Below are positions 20,063 to 26,204 of a stretch of DNA of 26,204 nt, piece after piece; positions within the stretch are counted from its first letter, which is position 1, and the number at the start of each line of letters is the position of its first letter. The notes below the pieces were generated by a model. The model was given only the letters and a program-made list of their open reading frames with translations. It was not told the DNA's origin and did no database searches. The translations under genes and the position numbers were made by a program. This DNA comes from a virus: IMG/VR virus record IMGVR_UViG_3300046804_000075, positions 1 to 26,204 of that record. One strand, given 5' to 3'.

Positions 20063-22323
20063 AATTGCGGCTCCTGCGGCGGCATATTAAGCATTTCAGG
20101 CGGCATTTCAGCCGATTCAGGTGGGATCATACCCATTTCCGGCGGCATTTGTTGCATTTGTTGCGGTGCTACGGGCATTTCGCCCGGCAACTCCATGCCG
20201 TTGCCTTCCATGACCAAGTCGCCGGCAGTCATGACGTCGCGCAGCGTTTGCATGACGACCTCTTGCACTTGCTCGGGGTTCATGGCGCCAGAGACAGCGG
20301 TAAGCCGCTGGGTTTCGGCCTGATACGCCTTGATCTCGGCCTCAAAGTTCTTGCGCTCCAGATCCTGCATTTCGATGGACTTGTCCACGTTTTGCAGCAT
20401 CTGGTGCAGCTGATCCAACTCTTGCGCCATCGCCTGCATTTGCTGCTTGGCCTGTTGCATTTCGGGCGACTCGTCGCTGTCGGCCAAGATTTTCGGATCG
20501 ATGATCTTGGCAAACCGTTCGGCCATCTCCTGCGCGCCCGGCCAATCCATGTTCTTGATGAACAGGTCGCCGGCGACTTGCCAGAGCTGCGGGTTGGACT
20601 GCAAGATCATGCCCATTGCGTCCAGTGCCTCTTGACGCTTGGTCAGGTAGGACGGGCCGGTGGTGACCACGACGTCGTACTTGCCCACGCCTGGGTTGTA
20701 AATCTTGTCGATGACGATGTTGTTCTGGTCAACGATCTTTTTGACGGGTTCTGGCTGGGTCGGATCGAGCTTGACCATGTCGGCATCACCATCCACACCG
20801 ATGATGCGAGCCACACGCTGGGTGTCGTAAATTTTGGGGATCAGGTCAACGATCTGACGAGTGACGTGCCGAACAGCCCGTGCCAGATTGTCCACGTAAT
20901 GATAAGTGCCAGTGTCAGACTGACGCTCGCGCGCCATAATCGCCTTGCCCGAACGCTCATTGGATGTCGCTCCCAAGCTGGTGTCATACTGACCTGTAGT
21001 CGACTTGATGTCATCTGACGCGCCCATCTTGGCCTGAATCAGACCCGTTTGTGGCAGCGGTGGGGCTGCACGTTGTGGCAGCGGCAGCACAGCGCCAGAA
21101 CCGTCTGTCACATCTGGATTGACCTCTAGATACGGCCAGTTCTGCGTGTTGGCCGTCTTCCATTGCGTCTCGTACCCTTCAAACTGACCGCCATAGCCAA
21201 TGAACGGTGCCTTGGGCGCCAAGGCCAACATCTCGGCTTCTTGGCTTGTCCAGTAGTTGTACATGCGCTGGGCGTCCTTGGCGTTCCTGACCAGACCCGA
21301 CACGTACAGCTTGCCTTCAACCTCAAACTCGTTACCGATGACGCGGACGATCGGAATCCAGCGACCTGCCCAGTCATTCTCTTCAAGCATCTCGTAACCG
21401 TTGGTCTTGCACCACTTGACCCGCTTGGCGTCCACCTGACGGCTGCGCACCGGCTTGATGCCCATCTGCTTCATCTGCTTGGCCTCGGGCGAACCCTCGA
21501 AAGCCGTCACATTGCCGGGGTACAGGTGCAGCGTTGCCTTGTCATACTCGATGTAGTAGTACTCGGCAATCCTCACCGTATCCTGATTGATCCACTGCGA
21601 GATCGACTGGTCGCCCACGCCTTGCGCTTGCAAGGTGGAGAGCGGGCTGGCGTCAGGAAACATGCGCTCATATTCGGAGCGCTGCAGGTCTTCGGTGATG
21701 AAGCACCACTTGGCATCCGCACCGCATGGGTCTTGGATGGTTGGATCCATGTAGACCGAGAAGCTGTTGCGAATGCGCGATATCTTGATGTCCTGATCGA
21801 ACGTGTTGTCGTCGCAATACTCGGTCAGGATTCGGATGTAGCCTTCGCCGTAGGCGACTTGGTTTTCGCAGGCGGTGTCATAAGCGACGTCGGCGTCTGA
21901 GATGTACTCAATGTGCCTGACCATGCCGTTGTAGATTTCGGCGACTTCGACATCGGCGTTGTCGTCAGCGGGTATAACTTTGCCGCTCGGACGGTTTTGT
22001 CTTTGGTCATTGGTGACCTGTCTTACGTGCTGCGGCAGCTTGTTGATCGTCAGTGTGGGGCGGGCGTTGATCGTCTGACCTTGCACCGCACCGCGTGTGG
22101 CCAACACATCCGCAGGCCACTGCCAGTGATTGTCTGGCGAACCTGCGTAAAAGCGCAGGTCGTCCAACTCATCTTCACGGCTTTCAGACAGCGCAGAAAT
22201 GGCCATTTCTAGCCGTTTGCGCATGGTGGCTAGCGTGTCGTCTCTGCTTTTGCCGTCGTTTGGGGGTGGATTTCCACCCACATCAGCGACTTTTGCTGCC
22301 TTATTTATGCCGGTATAGTCCAT
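20059..22323 (-). CDS. Portal protein, P22 gp1-like
   Basis: A 754-residue protein, close to P22 gp1 (725). An N-terminal helical region (LEMAISALSESREDELDDLR, FYAGSPDNHWQW) precedes RPTLTINKLPQHVRQVTNDQ, RQNRPSGKVIP and NQVAYGEGYIRILTEY, all typical of the P22 portal family. The C-terminal third has a long coiled coil (about 630-680), which in P22 forms the barrel. It ends in a Met/Pro/Glu-rich tail (MPPEM-type repeats, about residues 705-754). The portal forms the dodecameric channel for DNA packaging and ejection. It lies downstream of the terminase and small genes and overlaps the Dps-like gene by 4 nt. Confidence 0.94.
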   Translation of the reverse strand: MDYTGINKAAKVADVGGNPPPNDGKSRDDTLATMRKRLEMAISALSESREDELDDLRFYAGSPDNHWQWPADVLATRGAVQGQTINARPTLTINKLPQHVRQVTNDQRQNRPSGKVIPADDNADVEVAEIYNGMVRHIEYISDADVAYDTACENQVAYGEGYIRILTEYCDDNTFDQDIKISRIRNSFSVYMDPTIQDPCGADAKWCFITEDLQRSEYERMFPDASPLSTLQAQGVGDQSISQWINQDTVRIAEYYYIEYDKATLHLYPGNVTAFEGSPEAKQMKQMGIKPVRSRQVDAKRVKWCKTNGYEMLEENDWAGRWIPIVRVIGNEFEVEGKLYVSGLVRNAKDAQRMYNYWTSQEAEMLALAPKAPFIGYGGQFEGYETQWKTANTQNWPYLEVNPDVTDGSGAVLPLPQRAAPPLPQTGLIQAKMGASDDIKSTTGQYDTSLGATSNERSGKAIMARERQSDTGTYHYVDNLARAVRHVTRQIVDLIPKIYDTQRVARIIGVDGDADMVKLDPTQPEPVKKIVDQNNIVIDKIYNPGVGKYDVVVTTGPSYLTKRQEALDAMGMILQSNPQLWQVAGDLFIKNMDWPGAQEMAERFAKIIDPKILADSDESPEMQQAKQQMQAMAQELDQLHQMLQNVDKSIEMQDLERKNFEAEIKAYQAETQRLTAVSGAMNPEQVQEVVMQTLRDVMTAGDLVMEGNGMELPGEMPVAPQQMQQMPPEMGMIPPESAEMPPEMLNMPPQEPQL

Positions 22324-22653
22324 TTATTTCGTTTTCGGTTGCGGGCGCGCGGCGTAATCACGCAAATCCTGCTCCATGATACCGTGCAGGCGTTGTTCAG
22401 CAGCCAAAGCTTCTTTAACTGTTGGATAAACTGGAAACTTGATGCCCGATTTTATGGCAAAACGCATGGCTTGCGGAATATCTCGCACTTGGCCATGCCA
22501 GTACGTTGGCAAAATCATGTGCCCGCCGTCGGCGCCAATTACAGACCCTTTGAACGTCGTAATTGACCCATCAGGGTTCTTTAAACCCCGGCCCTGCCAC
22601 AGGTTTGACCTGTGGTAGTCGATGACCGCTTGTTCGTCGGGCGAAAGTTCCAT
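22324..22653 (-). CDS. Conserved-looking phage protein, unknown function
   Basis: A 109-residue protein. The core (GRGLKNPDGSITTFKGSVIG, MILPTYWHGQVRDIPQAMRF, KSGIKFPVYPTVKEALAAEQ, RLHGIMEQD) is a compact domain I recall from other phages, sometimes attached to larger virion proteins. It has no known catalytic motif. It abuts both neighbours (portal downstream; the 48-aa basic gene upstream, with its stop touching this ATG). Its DNA looks richer in A+T than the terminase and portal genes. A structural or accessory packaging role is possible but unproven. Confidence 0.68.
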   Translation of the reverse strand: MELSPDEQAVIDYHRSNLWQGRGLKNPDGSITTFKGSVIGADGGHMILPTYWHGQVRDIPQAMRFAIKSGIKFPVYPTVKEALAAEQRLHGIMEQDLRDYAARPQPKTK

Positions 22654-22800
22654 TTATTTCATCTTTTTCGCGGGTTTAGCCGCCGCGCGCTTGGTTGCAT
22701 ACGCGATAGCCACGGCCTGTTTGACCGGTTTGCCTGATTTTACCTCGGCGCGGATGTTTTCTCTGAACGCTTTTTCTGATTTCGACTTAACGAGTGGCAT
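22654..22800 (-). CDS. Small basic protein, unknown function
   Basis: A 48-residue protein starting MPLVKSKSEKAFRENIRAEV and ending KPAKKMK, with about one third Lys/Arg. The middle SGKPVKQAVAIAYATKR is helical. Its stop abuts the next ATG, and its own start lies 1 nt after the stop of the preceding basic gene. It is one of three consecutive basic proteins and is likely to bind nucleic acid or acidic virion surfaces. Function unknown. Confidence 0.65.
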   Translation of the reverse strand: MPLVKSKSEKAFRENIRAEVKSGKPVKQAVAIAYATKRAAAKPAKKMK

Positions 22801-22801
22801 C

Positions 22802-22957
22802 TTACTTCCCCTTTTTGGCTGTTTTGGCCGACTGCTTGAAGTCCTTGTTTGTCGGTGCGCCAGGCGAGCCGGGTTTGCGCATCTTTTCGCCTGATCCGGC
22901 CTTAATTCTTTCGCGTTTTGCGTGAATTGCAGCGTAGAGTCCTGGTTTCGTCGCCAT
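22802..22957 (-). CDS. Small basic protein, unknown function
   Basis: A 51-residue protein (MATKPGLYAAIHAKRERIKA at the start), Lys/Arg-rich, with a GSPGAPTNKDFKQSAKTAKK disordered tail. From memory, short proteins with the GLYANI/AIHAKR...KAGSGEKMRKPG pattern recur next to phage terminase genes. It is spaced 1-2 nt from both neighbours, as expected for a compact operon. No function is known to me. Confidence 0.68.
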   Translation of the reverse strand: MATKPGLYAAIHAKRERIKAGSGEKMRKPGSPGAPTNKDFKQSAKTAKKGK

Positions 22958-22959
22958 AG

Positions 22960-23220
22960 TCAGCACTTCCATCGTTTGAGCGCCGCTTTGGCGCGTTCAC
23001 CGTCTTTCGCTTTCGCTGCCACTCCAGACATGCGAGCACAAAAGGATTTTTTACGACCTTCATCTTCCTTCGTCTTGGGGTGCGGTGCCGGCGCCTTCAG
23101 GTTTGAGCCCGTCTCGCGGTTGTACTTCTCCCGCCCCTTGGCAGTCAGACCCGCGCCTTTACTGACCGGCAGCTTCTCGCCCCGGCCAACACTCAATGAC
23201 ACGCTCTTTTTCGTTGCCAT
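22960..23220 (-). CDS. Small basic protein, DUF6321-like
   Basis: An 86-residue basic protein. The pattern AGLTAKGREKYNRETGSNLK, APAPHPKTKEDEGRKKSFCA, RMSGV and a final LKRWKC matches the phage family I remember as DUF6321. The ATG at 23220 overlaps the terminase stop as TGATG; a GTG at 23223 would add one residue. The conserved Cys in SFCARM and the terminal Cys stand out. Function unknown; the position between terminase and portal suggests a packaging or head-assembly accessory. Confidence 0.72.
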   Translation of the reverse strand: MATKKSVSLSVGRGEKLPVSKGAGLTAKGREKYNRETGSNLKAPAPHPKTKEDEGRKKSFCARMSGVAAKAKDGERAKAALKRWKC

Positions 23221-24758
23221 CACGCCCCCATCCAGCCTGTTGCGGCCACTTGCCGCTGGCCATACCCATCACTGCGTCGCGCTGTCCGCTCGAAGCTAGA
23301 CTCCCGGCTAGCCACCGGGAACGCGAACGTCACTGCCAGCGCGTCGGCTGCGTCCGGTGACGCCAACCCACGCGACTTCATCTCTTTCTTGCCTTCCAAG
23401 TAGATCGTACCCGACGAGTCGGGCTTCTTCATGGGGCCAGTCAAGTCGGCTTTGAGCTGCCGGTCGTTGGGGATGCTGGCCGTTTTGAGCCACTCCTTCA
23501 TTGCGCCCCACATCTCAGCGCGCTTGTTGCCCCACATGACCGGTTTGCTCGACTTCCAGCCGAAGTTCACTCCCCGCACCTTGTATCGCTGTTCTTTTAA
23601 TCTGTCAAGTATCCCGTAACCCAGACCGCCCTCGTCGATGATGGTCAGCGCCGGGCGGTACTCTTCGATCGCATCAATCACGCGGCCTACGGTCGTCATG
23701 GTGTCCTCGCCGTGGTAGCGCTTGATTGCCACTAAATCCCGCCCTTGTCTGACGACGATGACGGTCGCGTCCGCACCGCCTCGAGCCGGGTCAACGCCGA
23801 CAATAATTGGCGCCGTCTCATCCTTGTATTTTGGCCGACTGGCGGCGTCGTCGACAGCACTCGCACCAATAAACTGATCTTCGCCAGCTGATGGAAACTC
23901 TCCGTAGACTTCAACCCGAGCCTGTGGCGAATCCTCGCCATATTCCGCAATGATCTGCTCATATATCTGCTTGTCCGTATCCTCGACTGTGCGTGAGTCG
24001 ATGTTCTCTGTCTGCCAGAAGTTGCGCTTGGCGTGGAAACACTCGTAAAAGTAGCCCTGGTTGCGCCGGGGGTTGGAGAACGCGAACCAGTACCGGTCTA
24101 AAATGGGTTCCGTGAAGAAGCCTGCACCAACCGACCAGATGGCGTCGGGGATACCGCTTGCTTCGTCGAAGATCAGCATCATGCCGTCGTGGTTGTGGAC
24201 ACCCGCGTAGCTGTCGGGGTTCTCTTCCGACCAGAGCTTGCCCTCGGCTGCCCAGTAGCGTGTGCCCTTCTTCAAGTCACGCTCGACCAGTTCAGTCAGC
24301 CACTTGGCAGGCACCAGCTTCGTTGCGCTGATTTCCCACCAGTGGTTGTTGATGATCATTGCCTGCCACTTAGTCAACTCACCCCAAGTGACTGACCGCA
24401 GCTGCGCCTCACTGTTGGCGCTGACGATCACACTCGATCCGATGCGGGTCGACAGCATCCACAAGACGAGCCAAGAGACGAGCGCGGACTTACCGATGCC
24501 TCGACCGGACGCCACCGCAGTGCGTAGGGCGTCCATATCTAGCTGGCCTCGGTTGTTCTTGATGTGCGTGGCGATCCTGCGCAGTATCTTGCGCTGCCAA
24601 GTGCGTGGGCCTTTGAATTTAACCAGTGGCGTGTTGGGCTGCCCCCACGGGAACGCGAACAGCACGAACGCCTCGGGGTCGTCAGCGATGGTCGGCGCCC
24701 AGAGGCGCGTCATTAGGAGCTGCTCGCCCTCGGCGTCATAGATCGGCTGTTGCGCCAT
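23220..24758 (-). CDS. terL: Terminase large subunit (TerL)
   Basis: A 512-residue packaging motor. The ATPase domain carries a Walker A-type loop ASGRGIGKSAL (83-93) and Walker B MMLIFDEAS (193-201). The motor coupling region follows with FAFSNPRRNQGYFYE. The RNase H-like nuclease domain shows GVDPARGGADATVIVVRQGR (Asp323), TIIDEGGLGYG (Asp375) and the late SPDAADAL motif (467-474), giving the usual acidic triad. It cuts concatemeric DNA and pumps it through the portal. The start overlaps the upstream 189-aa gene by 1 nt (TAATG). Length and motifs are complete. Confidence 0.95.
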   Translation of the reverse strand: MAQQPIYDAEGEQLLMTRLWAPTIADDPEAFVLFAFPWGQPNTPLVKFKGPRTWQRKILRRIATHIKNNRGQLDMDALRTAVASGRGIGKSALVSWLVLWMLSTRIGSSVIVSANSEAQLRSVTWGELTKWQAMIINNHWWEISATKLVPAKWLTELVERDLKKGTRYWAAEGKLWSEENPDSYAGVHNHDGMMLIFDEASGIPDAIWSVGAGFFTEPILDRYWFAFSNPRRNQGYFYECFHAKRNFWQTENIDSRTVEDTDKQIYEQIIAEYGEDSPQARVEVYGEFPSAGEDQFIGASAVDDAASRPKYKDETAPIIVGVDPARGGADATVIVVRQGRDLVAIKRYHGEDTMTTVGRVIDAIEEYRPALTIIDEGGLGYGILDRLKEQRYKVRGVNFGWKSSKPVMWGNKRAEMWGAMKEWLKTASIPNDRQLKADLTGPMKKPDSSGTIYLEGKKEMKSRGLASPDAADALAVTFAFPVASRESSFERTARRSDGYGQRQVAATGWMGA

Positions 24759-25327
24759 TACTTAACCCCAACGTAATCACGCACTCGGTTCAAAATGCCT
24801 AGTTGCGTTGGCGTGTACATTTGTTCGGCGTTGTCCCACTGATTAAAGGTATACCCCCTAAAAAGCTCCGGCAGTCCGGTACGTTCTTTCCATATTTCGT
24901 AAGGGCGTTTTTCACCAAATTTTTTCCTGTGCTGTTCGTACCGTTGCCGCAATACGTTAGGGTCAACATTGGCTTCAAATTCTGCGTATAGCGATTGCAA
25001 CGTGGGGTCTGCATTGACGGCGTGGTGGCTTACATAATCCGCAAGAACATCAATAGGCCGCGTTTTATTACTAAGAATTTGAATGCCTACTTTACCCATT
25101 GGAAGTTCTTTTGGGCGCGGGTACTGCGGCGACCCCGGTTCATCGGGCGGATAAAACTCTAAAAAACGATTGTCTTTAGGGTTTATGGTGGTCACGCTAT
25201 GAATGTCTTTATCCGCAAGATAAGGGTACGCTTGCAACGCGCGGTCAAACGTTGACATGGGCGGCGTAATTGTAGCGCGTTGGCGCAGTGTATTAACCGA
25301 CGGCGGTGCGAGTGCGTTCTGCGGCAT
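24758..25327 (-). CDS. Unknown protein inserted between small and large terminase genes
   Basis: A 189-residue protein with no family I can name. Distinct blocks are KELPMGKVGIQILSNKTRPI, DVLADYVSHHAVNADPTLQS and YEIWKERTGLPELFRGYTFN followed by QWDNAEQMYTPTQLGIL. The C-terminal part resembles, from memory, a domain in large phage virion proteins (the pattern F-RGY-F-QW...MYTP.Q). The ATG at 25327 overlaps the preceding gene by 35 nt, with GGAG about 10 nt upstream; ATG 25258 is an alternative without a Shine-Dalgarno. Its DNA looks more A+T-rich than both terminase genes, which suggests later acquisition. Confidence 0.7.
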   Translation of the reverse strand: MPQNALAPPSVNTLRQRATITPPMSTFDRALQAYPYLADKDIHSVTTINPKDNRFLEFYPPDEPGSPQYPRPKELPMGKVGIQILSNKTRPIDVLADYVSHHAVNADPTLQSLYAEFEANVDPNVLRQRYEQHRKKFGEKRPYEIWKERTGLPELFRGYTFNQWDNAEQMYTPTQLGILNRVRDYVGVK

Positions 25328-25742
25328 TTTCCAAATACTCCGGTTGCTGTTCCGTAATCAGCCCGTCGATGACGCGCTCTTGCGCCTGTTGCAGCGCCTG
25401 CGTGATGCTGATCTTGTTGGTGATGTCGACACTAATCTCTTGGCGGGCTGTCCAGCCGTGGGCGTGCTGCAGGATCGCCAACGCTGCTTTGGCGTCGCCA
25501 GAACGTGCTGCTTCACGCAGGTGGGAGCTGGCCTCCATCTCGCTGTCGGCGCGGCCCTTCAAGACCGCCATGTCCGCTGCCGGGTCTAACTCGCACAGCT
25601 GCCTGAACTCTTGCGGCAGCATCCCGGCGGCCAAGGCCAACGAGTCGCCCTTCAGACCCAAGGCGGCAGCGTCATAGATCGCCTGAAGACGCGCCTCAGT
25701 CGCCTCTATCTTGCGCGGGGTGAAGGGGATGGATTTGAACAT
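25293..25742 (-). CDS. terS: Probable terminase small subunit
   Basis: A 149-residue, helix-rich protein. An N-terminal helix-turn-helix-like region (about residues 12-55, AIYDAAALGLKGDSLALAAG, LPQEFRQLCEL) could bind the packaging site. It is followed by SEMEASSHLREAARSGDAKA and ALAILQHAHGW, a pattern found in small terminases and related phage DNA-binding proteins. A C-terminal segment (ISITQALQQAQERVIDGLI) may oligomerise. It is the first gene of the late operon, one gene upstream of TerL. No clear Shine-Dalgarno precedes the ATG. It could instead be a regulator, but position favours TerS. Confidence 0.72.
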   Translation of the reverse strand: MFKSIPFTPRKIEATEARLQAIYDAAALGLKGDSLALAAGMLPQEFRQLCELDPAADMAVLKGRADSEMEASSHLREAARSGDAKAALAILQHAHGWTARQEISVDITNKISITQALQQAQERVIDGLITEQQPEYLENAAERTRTAVG

Positions 25743-25769
25743 GGCTGGATATTAGCGCATTTGTGGGTC

Positions 25770-25787
25770 ATGTTGGCAAGGTTGGCT
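25770..25787 (+). repeat. 18-bp direct repeat, left copy
   Basis: ATGTTGGCAAGGTTGGCT matches the sequence at 26109-26126 in 17 of 18 positions. It consists of two 9-bp units with the core GTTGGC. It sits 28 bp upstream of the TerS start and flanks the control region. Confidence 0.7.
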
Positions 25788-25813
25788 TTCTACAAAAAAT
25801 AAAAAAATTTCTT

Positions 25814-25842
25814 CTGATACCGCCGTAGCCGAGACCGGCCAA
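25814..25842 (-). promoter_or_regulatory. Weak candidate sigma70-type promoter for the late operon
   Basis: On the minus strand TTGGCC (-35-like) and TATCAG (-10-like) are separated by exactly 17 bp and point toward TerS. Each hexamer matches the consensus at only 4 of 6 positions. A late phage promoter may need an activator, so a weak match is possible, but chance is a serious alternative. Confidence 0.22.
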
Positions 25843-25864
25843 GCGATGGCCCCCCACCCCCCAG

Positions 25865-26020
25865 GTTAGTAAGCACTCACTTACAGTTGCCAGCCAGGCA
25901 AGTTAGTAAGCACTAACTAACCAGGTTAGTGAGCACTAACTTCGCCAGTTAGTAAGCACTAACTAACTGCCCAGGTTAGTAAGCACTCACTTTTTGGCGA
26001 GCGGGTTAGTGGTCACTAAC
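25865..26020. repeat. Array of six 16-bp dyad repeats (iteron/operator-like)
   Basis: The consensus is GTTAGTnnnnACTAAC, with spacer usually AAGC. Copies are at 25865, 25902, 25925, 25948, 25975 and 26005 (first base). Start-to-start distances are 37, 23, 23, 27 and 30 bp. Copies 1 and 5 share an identical longer unit with ACTCAC in the right arm; copies 2 and 4 share another, ending ACTAACTAAC. Each is an inverted repeat suited to a dimeric DNA-binding protein. Both iteron (replication initiator) and operator roles are possible. Confidence 0.88.
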
Positions 26021-26029
26021 ATAGGGCTG

Positions 26030-26056
26030 GGGCCCTTTTGCTTAGGGCCCTTTTTT
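26030..26056 (+). terminator. Terminator-like hairpin, rightward
   Basis: GGGCCC, a 9-nt loop, GGGCCC, then TTTTTT. This is a 6-bp all-GC stem with a U-tract on the plus strand. No plus-strand gene lies just upstream, so it would stop rightward transcripts crossing from behind the late operon. Because GGGCCC is itself a palindrome, the structure may instead reflect the repeated GGGCCCTTTT unit. Confidence 0.4.
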
Positions 26057-26064
26057 ATTGCCCT

Positions 26065-26076
26065 TTTGTATACAAA
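26065..26076. promoter_or_regulatory. Perfect 12-bp palindrome, possible operator
   Basis: TTTGTATACAAA is a perfect inverted repeat 2 bp from the DnaA box and differs from the GTTAGT dyads. Its form suits a dimeric regulator such as a GntR-type or phage repressor, but no protein can be assigned. Confidence 0.4.
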
Positions 26077-26078
26077 TC

Positions 26079-26087
26079 TGTGGATAA
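26079..26087 (-). promoter_or_regulatory. DnaA box (TTATCCACA)
   Basis: The minus strand reads TTATCCACA, identical to the strict E. coli-type DnaA box. It lies in an A/T-rich stretch next to the dyad array. A single 9-mer can arise by chance, but the context supports host DnaA binding at an origin. Confidence 0.6.
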
Positions 26088-26108
26088 CTTTTTTGTTGTC
26101 AAAAAGCT

Positions 26109-26139
26109 ATGTTGGCAATGTTGGCTATGTTGGCTATGG
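26109..26139 (+). repeat. 9-bp tandem repeats (ATGTTGGCn x3), right copy of the 18-bp direct repeat
   Basis: Three consecutive 9-bp units with the core ATGTTGGC start at 26109, 26118 and 26127, with a partial fourth. The first two match 25770-25787 in 17 of 18 bases. Nine-bp phasing could seat a repeated DNA-binding protein. Confidence 0.7.
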
Positions 26140-26152
26140 TTTAAAATCGCTG

Positions 26153-26168
26153 CCGTGCGCGTGCACGG
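26153..26168. repeat. Short perfect inverted repeat
   Basis: CCGTGC-GCGT-GCACGG gives a 6-bp perfect stem near the right edge. No U-tract follows. It could be an operator or a structure in a leader of a gene beyond the window. Confidence 0.35.
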
Positions 26169-26204
26169 GCGCCATTCTGCAGAACTGTTAGCATTATGAT
26201 AACA

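Larger units (their letters stand above)
25743..26204. other. Non-coding control region, candidate replication origin / late control region
   Basis: This is the only stretch over 300 bases without a convincing gene. It contains an A/T-tract, a C-rich run, six dyad repeats, a terminator-like hairpin, a 12-bp palindrome, a perfect DnaA box and 9-bp tandem repeats. The mix of iteron-like repeats, DnaA box and A/T-rich DNA is typical of a bidirectional origin; it may also hold the late promoter. Origin function is inference. Confidence 0.5.

Noticed and set aside
20065-21900. Long plus-strand reading frames opposite the portal gene (317 and 245 codons)
   Set aside because: They lie antisense to a well-supported portal gene, are rich in His/Leu/Arg as expected for a shadow frame, and have no recognisable motif.
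25852-25862. C-rich run (G-quadruplex on the minus strand)
   Set aside because: Only two long G-runs separated by one base, so a stable four-run quadruplex is doubtful.
25865-26020. CRISPR array
   Set aside because: The units are short dyads with spacers of only about 7-21 bp and irregular spacing, no leader and no cas genes.
26079-26102. TTGACA on the minus strand at 26097-26102 as a -35 element
   Set aside because: The nearest -10-like hexamer (TATACA) is 24 bp away, and nothing suitable lies at 16-18 bp.
25994-26191. 65-codon plus-strand frame in the control region
   Set aside because: It covers the dyads, terminator-like hairpin and DnaA box, is low complexity and has no ribosome binding site.

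Overview
The window looks like part of a P22-like short-tailed (podovirus) genome, or a prophage of that type. The late genes run on the minus strand from right to left in P22-like order. First come a small-terminase candidate and the large terminase, then the portal, scaffold and P22-type major coat protein. These are followed by decoration-like proteins, the gp4-type and gp10-type tail/DNA-stabilisation proteins, tail fibres, three ejection-type proteins and a lysis cassette. No integrase, repressor, transposase, tRNA or host gene is visible. The host is unknown. Moderate-to-high G+C and the style of the tail-fibre repeats suggest a Gram-negative bacterium, perhaps a freshwater betaproteobacterium; that is inference only.

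Layout. Positions 1-1873 (+ strand) hold the tail of an early operon: the C-terminal half of a SNF2-type helicase, then seven small genes, each overlapping the one before it. It meets the late operon tail to tail, and the two final genes overlap by 27 nt. Positions 1847-2764 (-) hold the lysis cassette: a membrane protein, a holin-like protein and a GH108 endolysin. Positions 2766-5628 (-) hold a cluster of beta-rich tail-fibre or tip proteins, two of them paralogues. Positions 5629-10553 (-) hold three ejection-type internal virion proteins. Positions 10499-11419 (-) encode an unusual cupin-SET fusion, a predicted protein lysine methyltransferase inside the virion module. Positions 11404-14061 (-) encode a repeat-rich tail fibre. 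Positions 14054-20062 (-) hold tail hub and head genes, with GC-rich hairpins between the high-copy head genes and a Dps-like protein. Positions 20059-25742 (-) hold the portal, small basic proteins, large terminase, an extra gene of unknown function and a small-terminase candidate.

Positions 25743-26204 carry no convincing gene but are dense in signals. They hold six copies of a 16-bp dyad (GTTAGTnnnnACTAAC), a perfect DnaA box, a 12-bp palindrome, a terminator-like hairpin and an 18-bp direct repeat flanking the block. This is the best candidate for a replication origin or late-control region.

The features most worth following up are the cupin-SET protein, the dyad array with its DnaA box, the Dps-like protein with a ferroxidase-like residue pattern, the UUCG hairpin/leader units in the head operon, and the modular evolution of the tail fibres.
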